DNA of 62,147 nt from an uncultured Oscillibacter sp. (GCA_910589315.1 CAJUTB010000015.1:1-62147); one strand, 5' to 3'; positions 17,422 through 25,972 are shown, numbered from the stretch's first letter. The notes: generated by a model not told the origin, from the letters alone. Program-made: numbers and translations.

Positions 17422-17439
17422 ACACAGGAGAGAACGGAT

Positions 17440-18756
17440 ATGAACTTGATTTTACTATCTGGTGGTTCTGGAAAACGCCTGTGGCCGCTGTCCAATGATG
17501 TACGCTCGAAACAGTTTATTCCCATTTTCGAGCAGACGGACGGAAGCCGCGAGTCCATGGCGCAGCGGGTTTACCGTCAAATCCGGAAAGCGGACGCAGA
17601 CGCATCGGTCGTAATTGCCGCGCCCAAGACGCAGGTGTCAGCTCTGCGCAACCAGTTGGGAGAGTCGATTGCTGTTTCCGTCGAGCCGTGCCGCCGGGAT
17701 ACCTTTCCAGCTATCGCGCTGGCCTGCGCCTATCTGCGGGACGTAAAGGGCGTTTGCGAAAAAGAACCCACCGTCATCTGCCCCGTGGATTCTTTTGTAG
17801 ACGACAGTTATTTTGAAACCTTGAAAACATTGAGCCGTCTGGCAGAAGAAGGAACTGCAAACTTGGTTTTGATGGGGATTCAGCCTGCATATCCCAGCGA
17901 AAAATACGGCTATATCCTGCCGGAAAATGCGGAACCTGTCAGCCGGGTGCGGACATTTCGGGAAAAGCCGGATCGGGAAACCGCCAAAAGCTACATCGCG
18001 CAGGGCGCATTATGGAACGGCGGGGTATTTGCCTGCCGCCTGGGGTATGTGCTGGGCAAAGTGCAAGAAGAAATTTCGTTCTCCGACTATTACGATCTTT
18101 TTTCCAAATATGAAACATTGCCTAAAATCAGCTTCGATTATGCGGTTGTAGAAAAAGAGCCGGCGGTTCAAGTGGTCCGCTACGCCGGGCAGTGGAAGGA
18201 TTTGGGTACCTGGAACACGCTGACGGAAGCGATGGAACGGCCGGACATAGGGAATACCGTGATGGATAAGAGTTGCTCCAATACCCACATAATGAACGAC
18301 CTGGATATTCCGGTATTGGCAATAGGCTTGAGCGATGTGGTGGTTGCCGCCAGTCCGCAGGGGATACTGGTGTCCAATAAAGAGCAGTCCAGCTACATGA
18401 AGCCTTTGGTAGACAGTCTGGAGCAGCCGGTGATGTTCGCAGAAAAATCCTGGGGCAGCTACCGTGTTCTGGACGCCCAACCGGAGAGCCTGACGGTTAA
18501 AGTAACGCTGCGCCAGGGCCACCGGATGAACTACCACAGCCACCAGCGGCGGGACGAGGTGTGGGTAGTGGTATCCGGAACGGGACGGACGGTTGTGGAC
18601 GGTATGGAGCAGGAAATTCATGCAGGGGATGTAATTGCCATCCAGGCGGGGTGTCGCCATACGGTGATGGCCGAAACAGATTTGGTTTTGATGGAAGTCC
18701 AGCTAGGCAGGGGGATCCGCGCAGATGACAAGCAGAAATATCCCTTGGAGTTGTGA
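17440..18756 (+). CDS. manC: mannose-1-phosphate guanylyltransferase (with type II isomerase-like cupin domain)
   Basis: 438 aa. The N-terminal nucleotidyltransferase has LSGGSGKRLWPLS (res 5-17), RSKQF, GYILPE and FREKPDRETA; it makes GDP-mannose from GTP and mannose-1-phosphate. The C-terminal cupin (KSWGSYRVLD then QGHRMNYHSHQRRDEVWVVVSG) is the domain that in bifunctional enzymes isomerises mannose-6-phosphate. A separate class I isomerase follows, so that activity may be redundant or lost. CAGGAGAG precedes ATG 17440. No phosphomannomutase is seen in the window, so that step must be encoded elsewhere. Confidence 0.92.
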   Translation: MNLILLSGGSGKRLWPLSNDVRSKQFIPIFEQTDGSRESMAQRVYRQIRKADADASVVIAAPKTQVSALRNQLGESIAVSVEPCRRDTFPAIALACAYLRDVKGVCEKEPTVICPVDSFVDDSYFETLKTLSRLAEEGTANLVLMGIQPAYPSEKYGYILPENAEPVSRVRTFREKPDRETAKSYIAQGALWNGGVFACRLGYVLGKVQEEISFSDYYDLFSKYETLPKISFDYAVVEKEPAVQVVRYAGQWKDLGTWNTLTEAMERPDIGNTVMDKSCSNTHIMNDLDIPVLAIGLSDVVVAASPQGILVSNKEQSSYMKPLVDSLEQPVMFAEKSWGSYRVLDAQPESLTVKVTLRQGHRMNYHSHQRRDEVWVVVSGTGRTVVDGMEQEIHAGDVIAIQAGCRHTVMAETDLVLMEVQLGRGIRADDKQKYPLEL

Positions 18757-19750
18757 GTCAGCCGGAAGGGAAGAACCATTTCTTCTGAAGCCTGCCGTAA
18801 AGAACTACCTGTGGGGCGGGCGGCGTTTGAAAGATGAGTTCTGCAAGGAAAGCGAAATGTTCCCATTAGCGGAAACCTGGGAATGTTCTACCCATCCGAA
18901 CGGTTCCAGCATGATTGCCAGCGGCCGGTTTACCGGCTTGCCGCTGTCAGGGGTTCTTCAAAGGCATCCAGAATTTCTGGGCACGCATCCGGGAACAAAG
19001 GGAGAGCTTCCGATTCTTCTGAAACTGATTGACGCCAAACAAGATTTGTCCATCCAGGTTCATCCAGACGATGCGTATGCAAAAACACATGAAAACGGGC
19101 AGCTGGGAAAGTCGGAAATGTGGTACATATTGGACGCGGAGCCGGGAGCGGAATTGATCTGCGGCCTCCGCCATAACTTGGACAGGTCCGCCCTGCGCCG
19201 GAGCATCATGGAAGGGACAATTGAAAAGTATGTGCAGAAAATCCCTGTGAAAAAGAATGATGTATTTTATATGGAAGCAGGGACGATTCATGCTGTTGGA
19301 GCGGGGATTTTGCTTGCGGAGGTTCAGGAAAGCTCTGATTTGACCTATCGCCTCTATGATTACCATCGTATCGGCCAGGATGGAAAAGAACGGGAGCTCC
19401 ACGTTGAAAAGGCCCTTGAGACTGCGGATTTGCGTTCCAGGAGCAGACTGAAACAGCCCTTACGGGTGCTGCAATACCAAAAAGGATATGCGTCTGAACT
19501 GCTGTGCCGCTGCAAGTATTTTGAGGTGTACCGGCTGCTGGTGAACACAGAACGGTGCCGCGAGTTGGTTCGGTATCAGGCGGACAAGCTGTCCTTCCGG
19601 GTATTGCTGTGCATCCAGGGATGTGGAATGTTGCGTTCTGAAAAAGGGAACCCGCTTCTGGTTTTCAAAGGGGACTGCATCTTTTTTCCGGCAAATTCAG
19701 CGGAAGTCCGCCTTCACGGAAGGGCGCAGTTTTTGGAGGTCAGGTGTTAA
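18725..19750 (+). CDS. manA: mannose-6-phosphate isomerase, class I
   Basis: 341 aa; interconverts fructose-6-phosphate and mannose-6-phosphate. It carries NYLWGGRRL, ETWECSTHPNG, LIDAKQDLSIQVHPDDAYA with the zinc-ligand Gln and His, SEMWYILDAEPGA, and FYMEAGTIHAVGAG with further ligands. It is short, like B. subtilis ManA types rather than fungal ones. The ATG at 18725 overlaps the end of manC by 32 bases, with GGGGGA just upstream; it is the only ATG before the conserved region. Together with manC and gmd it supplies GDP-4-keto-6-deoxymannose. Confidence 0.88.
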   Translation: MTSRNIPWSCESAGREEPFLLKPAVKNYLWGGRRLKDEFCKESEMFPLAETWECSTHPNGSSMIASGRFTGLPLSGVLQRHPEFLGTHPGTKGELPILLKLIDAKQDLSIQVHPDDAYAKTHENGQLGKSEMWYILDAEPGAELICGLRHNLDRSALRRSIMEGTIEKYVQKIPVKKNDVFYMEAGTIHAVGAGILLAEVQESSDLTYRLYDYHRIGQDGKERELHVEKALETADLRSRSRLKQPLRVLQYQKGYASELLCRCKYFEVYRLLVNTERCRELVRYQADKLSFRVLLCIQGCGMLRSEKGNPLLVFKGDCIFFPANSAEVRLHGRAQFLEVRC

Positions 19751-19793
19751 GAAATCTGGCAAAAAAACAGGAGAAGGAGAGGAAAACCTCAAA

Positions 19794-20819
19794 ATGAAAA
19801 AGGCTTTGATTACCGGGGTCACCGGGCAGGACGGTTCGTTTTTAGCGGAATTGCTGTTGAAAAAGGGTTATGAAGTCCATGGCATTATCCGGCGTTCATC
19901 GGCTTCCAACACCGCGCGGATTGACCATTTGCTGGAACAAAACGCCATCGTTTTACATAGCGGGGATTTGTCGGATTCCTTGTCTCTGGTACGTATTATT
20001 GCGCAGGTACAGCCGGACGAGATTTACAACCTGGCGGCACAGAGTCATGTGCAAGTATCCTTTGACGTCCCCGAATATTCCGGGGACGTCAATGCGCAGG
20101 GCGTCCTGCGCGTTTTAGAGGCGGTTCGGATTTTGGGCCTGACAGAAAAAACGCGCATTTACCAGGCGTCCACATCAGAGCTTTATGGAAAAGTGAAGGA
20201 GATTCCACAGACAGAAGCAACGCCATTTCACCCATACAGCCCGTATGCTGTTGCAAAACAGTATGCGTTCTGGATGGTCAAAGAATATCGGGAAGCCTAT
20301 GGGATGTTCGCGGTAAACGGCATCCTGTTTAATCACGAGTCCGAACGCCGGGGCGAGAATTTCGTTACGCGGAAAATCACCTTGGCGGCAGGACGCATTG
20401 CAGCGGGACTTCAAGATCATTTGGAGCTGGGCAATCTGAGTTCCCTTCGGGATTGGGGCTATGCGGGAGATTATGTGGAATGTATGTGGCGGATGCTCCA
20501 GCAGGACAAGCCGGAGGATTTTGTAATTGCGACCGGCGAACAGCATACCGTCCGGGAGTTCGCAGAAAAGGCGTTTGCAGCGAATGGGATTCCCCTCCGC
20601 TGGGAGGGCGGCGGATTAGATGAAAAAGGCTATGATGCGAAAACAGGCCGGATGCTGGTCTGTGTAAATCCGGTATGGTTCCGTCCCACAGACGTGGACA
20701 ACCTGCTGGGCGACCCGACAAAAGCACGTGCCGTTTTAGGCTGGAATCCGCAGAAAACCAGTTTTTCCAAGTTAGTGGAAATCATGGCGAAGCATGATCG
20801 AATATTAGCGTCGGAATAA
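19794..20819 (+). CDS. gmd: GDP-mannose 4,6-dehydratase
   Basis: 341 aa. It begins KKALITGVTGQDGSFLAELL, then GYEVHGIIRRSS, AAQSHVQVSFDVPEY, STSELYGK with the catalytic Thr/Ser and Glu, YSPYAVAKQYA with Tyr-x3-Lys, and NHESERRGENFVTRKI, the RR segment used in tetramer and NADP binding. It converts GDP-mannose to GDP-4-keto-6-deoxymannose, the branch point for GDP-fucose (reductase at 12376) or GDP-perosamine (aminotransferase at 13714). GGAGAAGGAGAGG precedes the ATG at 19794. It is the last gene of the glycan cluster. Confidence 0.95.
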   Translation: MKKALITGVTGQDGSFLAELLLKKGYEVHGIIRRSSASNTARIDHLLEQNAIVLHSGDLSDSLSLVRIIAQVQPDEIYNLAAQSHVQVSFDVPEYSGDVNAQGVLRVLEAVRILGLTEKTRIYQASTSELYGKVKEIPQTEATPFHPYSPYAVAKQYAFWMVKEYREAYGMFAVNGILFNHESERRGENFVTRKITLAAGRIAAGLQDHLELGNLSSLRDWGYAGDYVECMWRMLQQDKPEDFVIATGEQHTVREFAEKAFAANGIPLRWEGGGLDEKGYDAKTGRMLVCVNPVWFRPTDVDNLLGDPTKARAVLGWNPQKTSFSKLVEIMAKHDRILASE

Positions 20820-20861
20820 GATTAAGGATAAGTTCCTGCCTGAAAAGAAGCCGCAAATGAC

Positions 20862-21029
20862 GTGACCCTTTTTGCGGAGAAAGTTGCGCTGAAACTTGGC
20901 ATTACGCATTGGCTTGCGGGAGAAGAATTAGAAGATGAGGGAACGAACGCGTATTATCAGGCGATGAAACATTTTAATATATTTTTGAATACGGTTTTTA
21001 AGATCAAGGCTGGACATTCTTTTTCATAG
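20862..21029 (+). pseudogene. short remnant of an unidentified gene
   Basis: An open stretch of 55 codons (reading KVALKLGITHWLAGEELEDE in part) ends at TAG 21027-21029. A coding-like frame just upstream (20821-20865, reading IKDKFLPEKKPQMT) ends at TGA exactly where this one becomes open, as a single-base frameshift would produce. There is no ribosome binding site at the GTG. I do not recognise the family. It lies in the 438-base gap between the glycan locus and the core genome, probably debris of an inserted or deleted gene. Confidence 0.4.
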
Positions 21030-21048
21030 GATGCCCAGCCGGATTTTA
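21008..21048 (+). terminator. probable intrinsic terminator after the glycan locus
   Basis: GGCTGG (21008-21013) pairs with CCAGCC (21035-21040), extended by CAT/ATG after one mismatch, and is followed by GGATTTTAT. It overlaps the end of the remnant frame and would end transcripts from gmd. The T-tract is short. Confidence 0.5.
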
Positions 21049-21154
21049 TGGATATATGCTTTATCAAGTTATTCAATTCTAAAAAACAGCCATACACAGA
21101 AATCCGGCAAAGTCAGCGACGCCAAATTGTTTCCGGCAGGCAAATATGAATTTA

Positions 21155-21200
21155 GCACTTGTACTTCCGGGAAAGATCGTATATAATGAAGAACAAGTGC
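21155..21200 (+). promoter_or_regulatory. promoter of the asp23-fakA operon inside an inverted repeat
   Basis: TTGTAC (21159-21164), 17 bases, TATAAT (21182-21187) is a good sigma-A promoter. The 8-base arms GCACTTGT (21155-21162) and ACAAGTGC (21193-21200) flank it symmetrically, so the -35 lies in one arm and the start site near the other. The arms could be an operator. Confidence 0.6.
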
Positions 21201-21257
21201 AGATTCCGCAAGGGCGGACCCGCCGCCCACCAAGATCGGGAAAGAAAGGACGTTCTC

Positions 21258-21608
21258 ATGATTCAATTCAAGTCTGAACAAGGTGAGATCTCCGTCAGCA
21301 GCGCCGTGTTTTCCAACATCACCGGCATGGCGGCCACCAACTGTTTCGGCGTCAAGGGCATGGCCTACCGTTCCATGACGGACGGACTGGTCCACCTCCT
21401 GCGCCGGGAAGCAATGAGCAAAGGCGTCAACATCACCTACCATGATGACGACTCCATCTCCATCGAACTCCATATCATCGTGGAAAACGGCGTAAACCTC
21501 CCCGCCGTCTGCCGGTCCATCATGAACGAAGTGCGTTACGTGGTGGGCAAAAACACCGGCGTGACCGTACGGGCTGTGGACGTGTGCGTGGATTCCATGA
21601 CCCTGTGA
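21258..21608 (+). CDS. Asp23/Gls24 (DUF322) family protein
   Basis: 116 aa. The family pattern is plain: GEISVSSAVFSNITGMAATNCFGVKGM, then a central acidic segment, then HIIVENGVNLPAVCRSIMNEVRYVVGKNTGVTVRAVDVCVDSM. Asp23 proteins are small cytoplasmic, often envelope-associated alkaline-stress proteins; the YloU type is usually encoded directly before the DAK2 protein YloV, as here. ATG 21258 follows AAAGGACGTTCTC; no better start exists. It is cotranscribed with the next gene from the promoter at 21159-21187. The exact function is unknown. Confidence 0.88.
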   Translation: MIQFKSEQGEISVSSAVFSNITGMAATNCFGVKGMAYRSMTDGLVHLLRREAMSKGVNITYHDDDSISIELHIIVENGVNLPAVCRSIMNEVRYVVGKNTGVTVRAVDVCVDSMTL

Positions 21609-21624
21609 GAGAGGAGCGATGGAT

Positions 21625-23289
21625 ATGAATGAACAAATTACCGGCGCGCTGTTCAAGCAGATGATTCTCCACGGCGCAGCCGCAATCACCGCTCAAAAGC
21701 AGGCCATCAATGATCTGAACGTATTTCCCGTCCCCGACGGCGATACGGGGACGAATATGTCCATGACCATTGGCGCGGCTGTGACGGAGCTGAATAAAAC
21801 CACCCCGGCCAGCATTGACCAGGCGGCGTCGATCACGGCTTCGGCTCTGCTGCGGGGAGCGCGGGGAAACTCCGGCGTCATCCTCTCGCTGCTGTTCCGC
21901 GGACTCTCCAAGAGCCTGAAGGGCCAGAAATCCGCTGGCGCGCAGGTGTTTGCCGCCGCCATGCAGGAAGGCGTTTCCTCCGCCTACAAGGCTGTGATGA
22001 AGCCCGCCGAAGGCACGGTGCTGACGGTGTCCCGTCTTGCGGCCAAGCGGGCGGTAGAAACCGCCGCGCAGGAGTCCAGCTTGGAGGCCGTTCTGGAAGC
22101 GGCGATTCAGGAGGGCCAGGAGGCCCTGGCCCAGACCATCGACATGAACCCTGTGTTAAAAAAGGCGGGGGTCGTGGATGCCGGCGGCAAGGGCTACCTC
22201 TTGATTCTGGAAGGAATGCTGGCGGCCCTGCGCGGCGAGCCTTTGCCGGAAGTGAACAGCGAAGCGGAAAAGCCCAAGGCGGATTTCGACGTATTTTCCG
22301 CCGAAGAAATCACGTTTGCTTTCGATACGGTTTTCATCGTGCGCAAATCCGCGCCGGACATCTCCCTGGAACCCCTGCGGACGTATCTGAATAGCATTGG
22401 AGACAGTCTGGTCATTGGCGAGGACGACGAGGCGTTCAAGGTCCACGTTCATACAAACATCCCTGGAAACGCCTTGACTGAGGCTCAGAAGTACGGTACG
22501 CTGGAGCTGGCAAAGATCGAGAATATGCGTACTCAGTACGAGGATGTAGCCGCCGGAAAAAAGGCGCAGAGCGTGGATGATCTGGAGATGGAGGAGGCGG
22601 CGGCACCGCCCGCCCCCGCCGCGCCGGAGAAGAAATATGGCTTTCTCTCCGTCTGTGCCGGTGACGGCTTGGCGGCGGTTTTCCAGGACCTGGGAGCTGA
22701 CGGCGTGGTGTCCGGCGGACAGACCATGAATCCCTCCACCGAGAGCATTTTGGCGGGCGTCGAGCAGATTCCTGCGGAAACGGTGTTCATTTTGCCGAAC
22801 AACGGCAATATTATCATGGCGGCCCAGCAGTGCGCCGGACTGACGGAAAAAAATGTGGTGGTCATCCCCACCAAGACCGTCCCCCAAGGCATTACCGCCA
22901 TGATGAACGTGGACTTTGACGCGCCCGACCCCCAGACGATTACCAGCGCCATGACAGATTCCATCGGCACAGTTGTTACGGCACAGATCACCTATGCGGC
23001 CCGGGACTCTGATTTCGACGGCTTTGCCATCAAAGAGGGCGATTATCTTGCCCTGGAAGAAGGCAAGCTGTTCGGTACGGACGGTTCCCTGGAAACGCTT
23101 CTGGAAAAGCTGGCGGCGAATGCCTCCGAACGGAGCGCGTCCTTTATTTCCCTGTACTTCGGCGCAGATGTCTCCGAGGAGGACGCAAACGCGGCGGGGG
23201 CCGTGTTTGAACGCCTCTGCCCTGAAGCGGAAGTGGCTGTGCTGTCCGGCGGACAGCCTGTGTATTATTATATCATTTCCATGGAATAA
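21625..23289 (+). CDS. fakA: DAK2 domain protein, fatty acid kinase subunit A-like (YloV)
   Basis: 554 aa. The DAK2 nucleotide-binding domain is at the N-terminus, with LNVFPVPDGDTGTNMSMTIG supplying the metal-binding Asp residues and LLRGARGNSGVILS following. The middle and C-terminal domains (DKLEVHVHTN-like EAFKVHVHTNIPGNAL, a proline-alanine linker near 325-337, then GDGLAAVFQDLGADGVVSGGQTMNPS) match YloV/FakA. FakA with a FakB lipid-binding partner phosphorylates exogenous fatty acids; no fakB is in the window. ATG 21625 is eight bases from GAGGAG; ATG 21619 is too close. Confidence 0.88.
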   Translation: MNEQITGALFKQMILHGAAAITAQKQAINDLNVFPVPDGDTGTNMSMTIGAAVTELNKTTPASIDQAASITASALLRGARGNSGVILSLLFRGLSKSLKGQKSAGAQVFAAAMQEGVSSAYKAVMKPAEGTVLTVSRLAAKRAVETAAQESSLEAVLEAAIQEGQEALAQTIDMNPVLKKAGVVDAGGKGYLLILEGMLAALRGEPLPEVNSEAEKPKADFDVFSAEEITFAFDTVFIVRKSAPDISLEPLRTYLNSIGDSLVIGEDDEAFKVHVHTNIPGNALTEAQKYGTLELAKIENMRTQYEDVAAGKKAQSVDDLEMEEAAAPPAPAAPEKKYGFLSVCAGDGLAAVFQDLGADGVVSGGQTMNPSTESILAGVEQIPAETVFILPNNGNIIMAAQQCAGLTEKNVVVIPTKTVPQGITAMMNVDFDAPDPQTITSAMTDSIGTVVTAQITYAARDSDFDGFAIKEGDYLALEEGKLFGTDGSLETLLEKLAANASERSASFISLYFGADVSEEDANAAGAVFERLCPEAEVAVLSGGQPVYYYIISME

Positions 23290-23306
23290 CGGGCGAACGG
23301 CCCTCG

Positions 23307-23346
23307 AAACGGCTCAAGAAGGTTTTGTCCTCTTGAGCCGTTTTTC
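23307..23346 (+). terminator. intrinsic terminator after fakA
   Basis: AAACGGCTCAAGA (23307-23319) pairs perfectly with TCTTGAGCCGTTT (23331-23343) around an 11-base loop, ending in a run of T. The 13-bp stem makes this a clear terminator. Confidence 0.88.
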
Positions 23347-23370
23347 AGTCATTGAAAGGAGAGACAAACG

Positions 23371-24297
23371 ATGACAGGACGTTTTGCGCCGTCCCCCAGC
23401 GGACGGATGCATTTGGGAAATCTGGTTTCGTGCCTGCTGGCGTGGCTGAGCGTCCGAAAGCGGAATGGGCGGGTAGTTCTGCGGATAGAGGATTTGGATA
23501 CGGCCCGCTGTCCCCGCCGCTATGCGGAGCAGTTGATGAAGGACCTGCGCTGGCTGGGGCTGGATTGGGACGAGGGACCCGGCGCGGCAGAGCCGAACGG
23601 CCCATATTATCAAAGCGAACGGACGGCGTTATATCAGGCTGCGCTGGAAAAGCTGATGGAAAAGGACCTGGTATATCCCTGCTTCTGCACGCGGGCCGAG
23701 CTGCACGCCGCAAGCGCGCCCCACCGGGAGGATGGTCAAGTAATCTACTCCGGCGCGTGCCGGAATTTGACGGCGGCGGAGATTGCGGCAAAGAAGCGGC
23801 CTCCGTCGCTGCGGCTGCGGGTTCCGCCGGAGGAGTGGGGATTTGTGGACGGCCGCCTGGGAGCCTATCGGGAGAATCTCGCAGAGGACTGCGGCGATTT
23901 TCTCCTGCGCCGTTCCGACGGGCTGTTTGCCTATCAGCTGGCCGTAGTAGTGGATGACGCCGCGATGGGCGTAACGGAGGTGGTGCGGGGAGCCGACCTG
24001 CTGTCGTCCACGCCCCGGCAGCTTTTGCTGTACCATCTGCTGGACCTGCCTGCCCCAGCCTTTTATCATGGGCCGCTGCTGCTGGCCCCCGACGGACGGC
24101 GGCTGTCGAAACGGGACGCCGACGCGGGTTTAGATCAATTGCAGAACCGGACACCGGAAGAAATCACCGGCACGCTGGCCCACTGGCTGGGATTGAATCC
24201 GTCCGGCGAACCGCGAAAGGCGGCGTCGCTGGTTTCGGACTTCGATTGGAGCAAAATCCCGCAGGGAAACCTCATCCTGCCAAGGGACAAGCTCTGA
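23371..24297 (+). CDS. gluQ: glutamyl-Q tRNA(Asp) synthetase
   Basis: 308 aa. It resembles the catalytic half of glutamyl-tRNA synthetase: RFAPSPSGRMHLGNL with the HIGH-equivalent HLGN, VVLRIEDLDTARC, and LSKRDADAGL as the KMSKS loop. It has a Cys-x-Cys followed by YSGAC (res about 108-130) that binds zinc in GluQRS, and it lacks the anticodon-binding domain. The enzyme activates glutamate and attaches it to queuosine-34 of tRNA(Asp). AAAGGAGAG precedes the ATG. It stands between a terminator and the spoIIG operon, without an evident partner gene. Confidence 0.9.
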   Translation: MTGRFAPSPSGRMHLGNLVSCLLAWLSVRKRNGRVVLRIEDLDTARCPRRYAEQLMKDLRWLGLDWDEGPGAAEPNGPYYQSERTALYQAALEKLMEKDLVYPCFCTRAELHAASAPHREDGQVIYSGACRNLTAAEIAAKKRPPSLRLRVPPEEWGFVDGRLGAYRENLAEDCGDFLLRRSDGLFAYQLAVVVDDAAMGVTEVVRGADLLSSTPRQLLLYHLLDLPAPAFYHGPLLLAPDGRRLSKRDADAGLDQLQNRTPEEITGTLAHWLGLNPSGEPRKAASLVSDFDWSKIPQGNLILPRDKL

Positions 24298-24334
24298 ACA
24301 CGCGGTGCGGATATTTCTGAAACAGCGGCTCTTT

Positions 24335-24368
24335 TTCGCCCAATTTTCCGCCGGGCTTGCCCTATAAT
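24335..24368 (+). promoter_or_regulatory. candidate spoIIG promoter
   Basis: A perfect TATAAT (24363-24368) lies 18 bases before the spoIIGA start. There is no good -35 at normal distance, as in B. subtilis spoIIG, which depends on phosphorylated Spo0A. TTCGCCC at 24335-24341 is one base from an inverted 0A box (TTCGNCA). The Spo0A assignment is tentative. Confidence 0.4.
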
Positions 24369-24386
24369 AGAGGTGGGAAAGGGGGG

Positions 24387-25439
24387 ATGACCGTGACGGT
24401 GGTCTATCTCGACAGCGTATTCGTCCTGAATGCCGTGATGGATTACTTGCTGCTGCTGTCGGCGGCGCGCCTGGCGGGCCTGCCGCTGCGCCGGAGACGC
24501 TATGTTCTCGCCGCTTTGGCGGGCGGCGCATATGCGGCGGCGGTTTTTCTCCCCGGCTGCGGGTTTCTGGCGGAAATGCCGGTCAAGCTGGCGGCGGGCG
24601 TTCTGCTGGGGCTGATCGCCTACGGCGGCGAGGAACGCCTCTTGCGTCTTCTGCTGCTTTTTTTCTCGGTGTCCTGCGGAATGGCAGGCTGTGTGCTGGG
24701 GCTGGGTCTCCTGGCCGGGAGCGGCGTTCCAGTGGTCAACGGCGTATTCTACACCAACGTGGACGCGAATGTTTTGCTGATGGCGTCCGCGGCGGCGTAT
24801 GTGGTCCTGACGGTGGTTTTCCGTGCGGCGGCGAAGCACGGCGCGGAGGGAACGCTCCTTCCCGTGCGGGTATGCGCCGGAGAGAAAACCGTGGAGCTGA
24901 CGGCTCTCTGGGACAGCGGCAACGGCCTGCGGGAGCCGGGCGGAACCCGTTCGGTTCTGGTAATCGGTCCCGGCGGGCTGGATTCTGTGCTTCCCAAAGC
25001 GGCCCGAAGCCTGCTGACCCCGCAGGCCCTGAAATCCCCGGAGGAACTGCTGGAGCCGCTGCGGAACACGGCCCCGTTTCTGCGGCCCCGGCTGCTGCCG
25101 TATCATGCGGTGGGCACGCCGGGCGGGCTTCTGCTGGCGGTCCGGACGGACTGGACGGAGATTGCCGGGACACGGTATCCAGGGCTGACGGCGGCTTTGT
25201 CGCCTACGGCCCTGGGAAGCGGCTATACAGCCCTTTGGGGCGGCGCGGTGAAAAAGGAGGGATGGCAGAATGAAGATGTTGCAGGCCGTCCGGCGGCTGT
25301 TGGTGCGTTTGGGGCTGCTGCCGGAGGCAGGAATTCATTACATTGGCGGAAGCGACACGCTGCCGCCGCCCCTGAGCCGGGAGCGGGAAGCGGAGCTGCT
25401 GCACAATCTGGACGAAGCGGCCCGGCAGGAACTGATTGA
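24387..25439 (+). CDS. spoIIGA: sigma-E processing peptidase SpoIIGA
   Basis: 350 aa. Residues 1-150 are hydrophobic with about five membrane segments (SVFVLNAVMDYLLLLSAARL, then VLAALAGGAYAAAVF and others). The C-terminal half is the aspartic-protease-like domain with ALWDSGNGLREP, whose DSGN carries the catalytic Asp. SpoIIGA cleaves pro-sigma-E in the mother cell after a signal from the forespore. AAAGGGGGG precedes the ATG. The frame runs 170 bases into sigE and is longer than the B. subtilis protein (309 aa). The last 55 residues (rich in Ala, Gly, Arg) look like unselected read-through, so an ancestral stop near 25265 may have been lost. Confidence 0.9.
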   Translation: MTVTVVYLDSVFVLNAVMDYLLLLSAARLAGLPLRRRRYVLAALAGGAYAAAVFLPGCGFLAEMPVKLAAGVLLGLIAYGGEERLLRLLLLFFSVSCGMAGCVLGLGLLAGSGVPVVNGVFYTNVDANVLLMASAAAYVVLTVVFRAAAKHGAEGTLLPVRVCAGEKTVELTALWDSGNGLREPGGTRSVLVIGPGGLDSVLPKAARSLLTPQALKSPEELLEPLRNTAPFLRPRLLPYHAVGTPGGLLLAVRTDWTEIAGTRYPGLTAALSPTALGSGYTALWGGAVKKEGWQNEDVAGRPAAVGAFGAAAGGRNSLHWRKRHAAAAPEPGAGSGAAAQSGRSGPAGTD

Positions 25440-25968
25440 ACATAATCTGCGACTGGTGGTGTACATTGCCCGGCGGTTTGAAAACACAGGCGTCAACATT
25501 GAGGACCTGATTTCCATTGGAACCATCGGGCTGATCAAGGCGGTCGGAACATACCGCACGGACAAAAACATCAAGCTGGCGACCTATGCTTCCCGGTGCA
25601 TTGAGAATGAAATTCTCATGTATCTGCGGAAAAACGCCAACCGCAAGGGGGAGGTCTCCTTCGACGAGCCCCTGAACACCGATTGGGACGGAAACGAACT
25701 GCTGCTCTCCGACGTTTTGGGGACGGAGGAAGACGTGGTTATGCGTCCGATTGAGGAGGACGTGGACCGGACCCTCCTGGCAACGGCAATCAATATGCTC
25801 TCGCCCCGGGAAAAACAGATCATCACCCTGCGTTTTGGCCTGGGGGGACGGCAGGAGCAGACCCAGAAAGAAGTTGCCGACCAGCTGGGAATTTCCCAGT
25901 CGTACATCTCCCGCTTGGAAAAGCGGATCATCAACCGATTGAAAAAGGAAATCCTGCGTTTAAGCTGA
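25270..25968 (+). CDS. sigE: RNA polymerase sporulation sigma factor sigma-E
   Basis: 232 aa, the usual length. The first 40 or so residues form the basic and hydrophobic pro-sequence removed by SpoIIGA. Region 2 is NLRLVVYIARRFENTGVNIEDLISIGTIGLIKAV with the core-binding and -10 recognition helices, followed by YASRCIENEILMYLRK. Region 4 ends with the helix-turn-helix TQKEVADQLGISQSYISRLEKRI. It directs mother-cell transcription early in sporulation. GGAGGG lies before the ATG. Its 5' part overlaps the 3' part of spoIIGA in another frame. Confidence 0.96.
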   Translation: MKMLQAVRRLLVRLGLLPEAGIHYIGGSDTLPPPLSREREAELLHNLDEAARQELIEHNLRLVVYIARRFENTGVNIEDLISIGTIGLIKAVGTYRTDKNIKLATYASRCIENEILMYLRKNANRKGEVSFDEPLNTDWDGNELLLSDVLGTEEDVVMRPIEEDVDRTLLATAINMLSPREKQIITLRFGLGGRQEQTQKEVADQLGISQSYISRLEKRIINRLKKEILRLS

Positions 25969-25972
25969 CCTC

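Noticed and set aside
23352..23957. Second long frame overlapping gluQ
   Set aside because: It lies on the same strand but in another frame from gluQ, whose synthetase motifs are clear; the alternative is glycine/arginine-rich without motifs.
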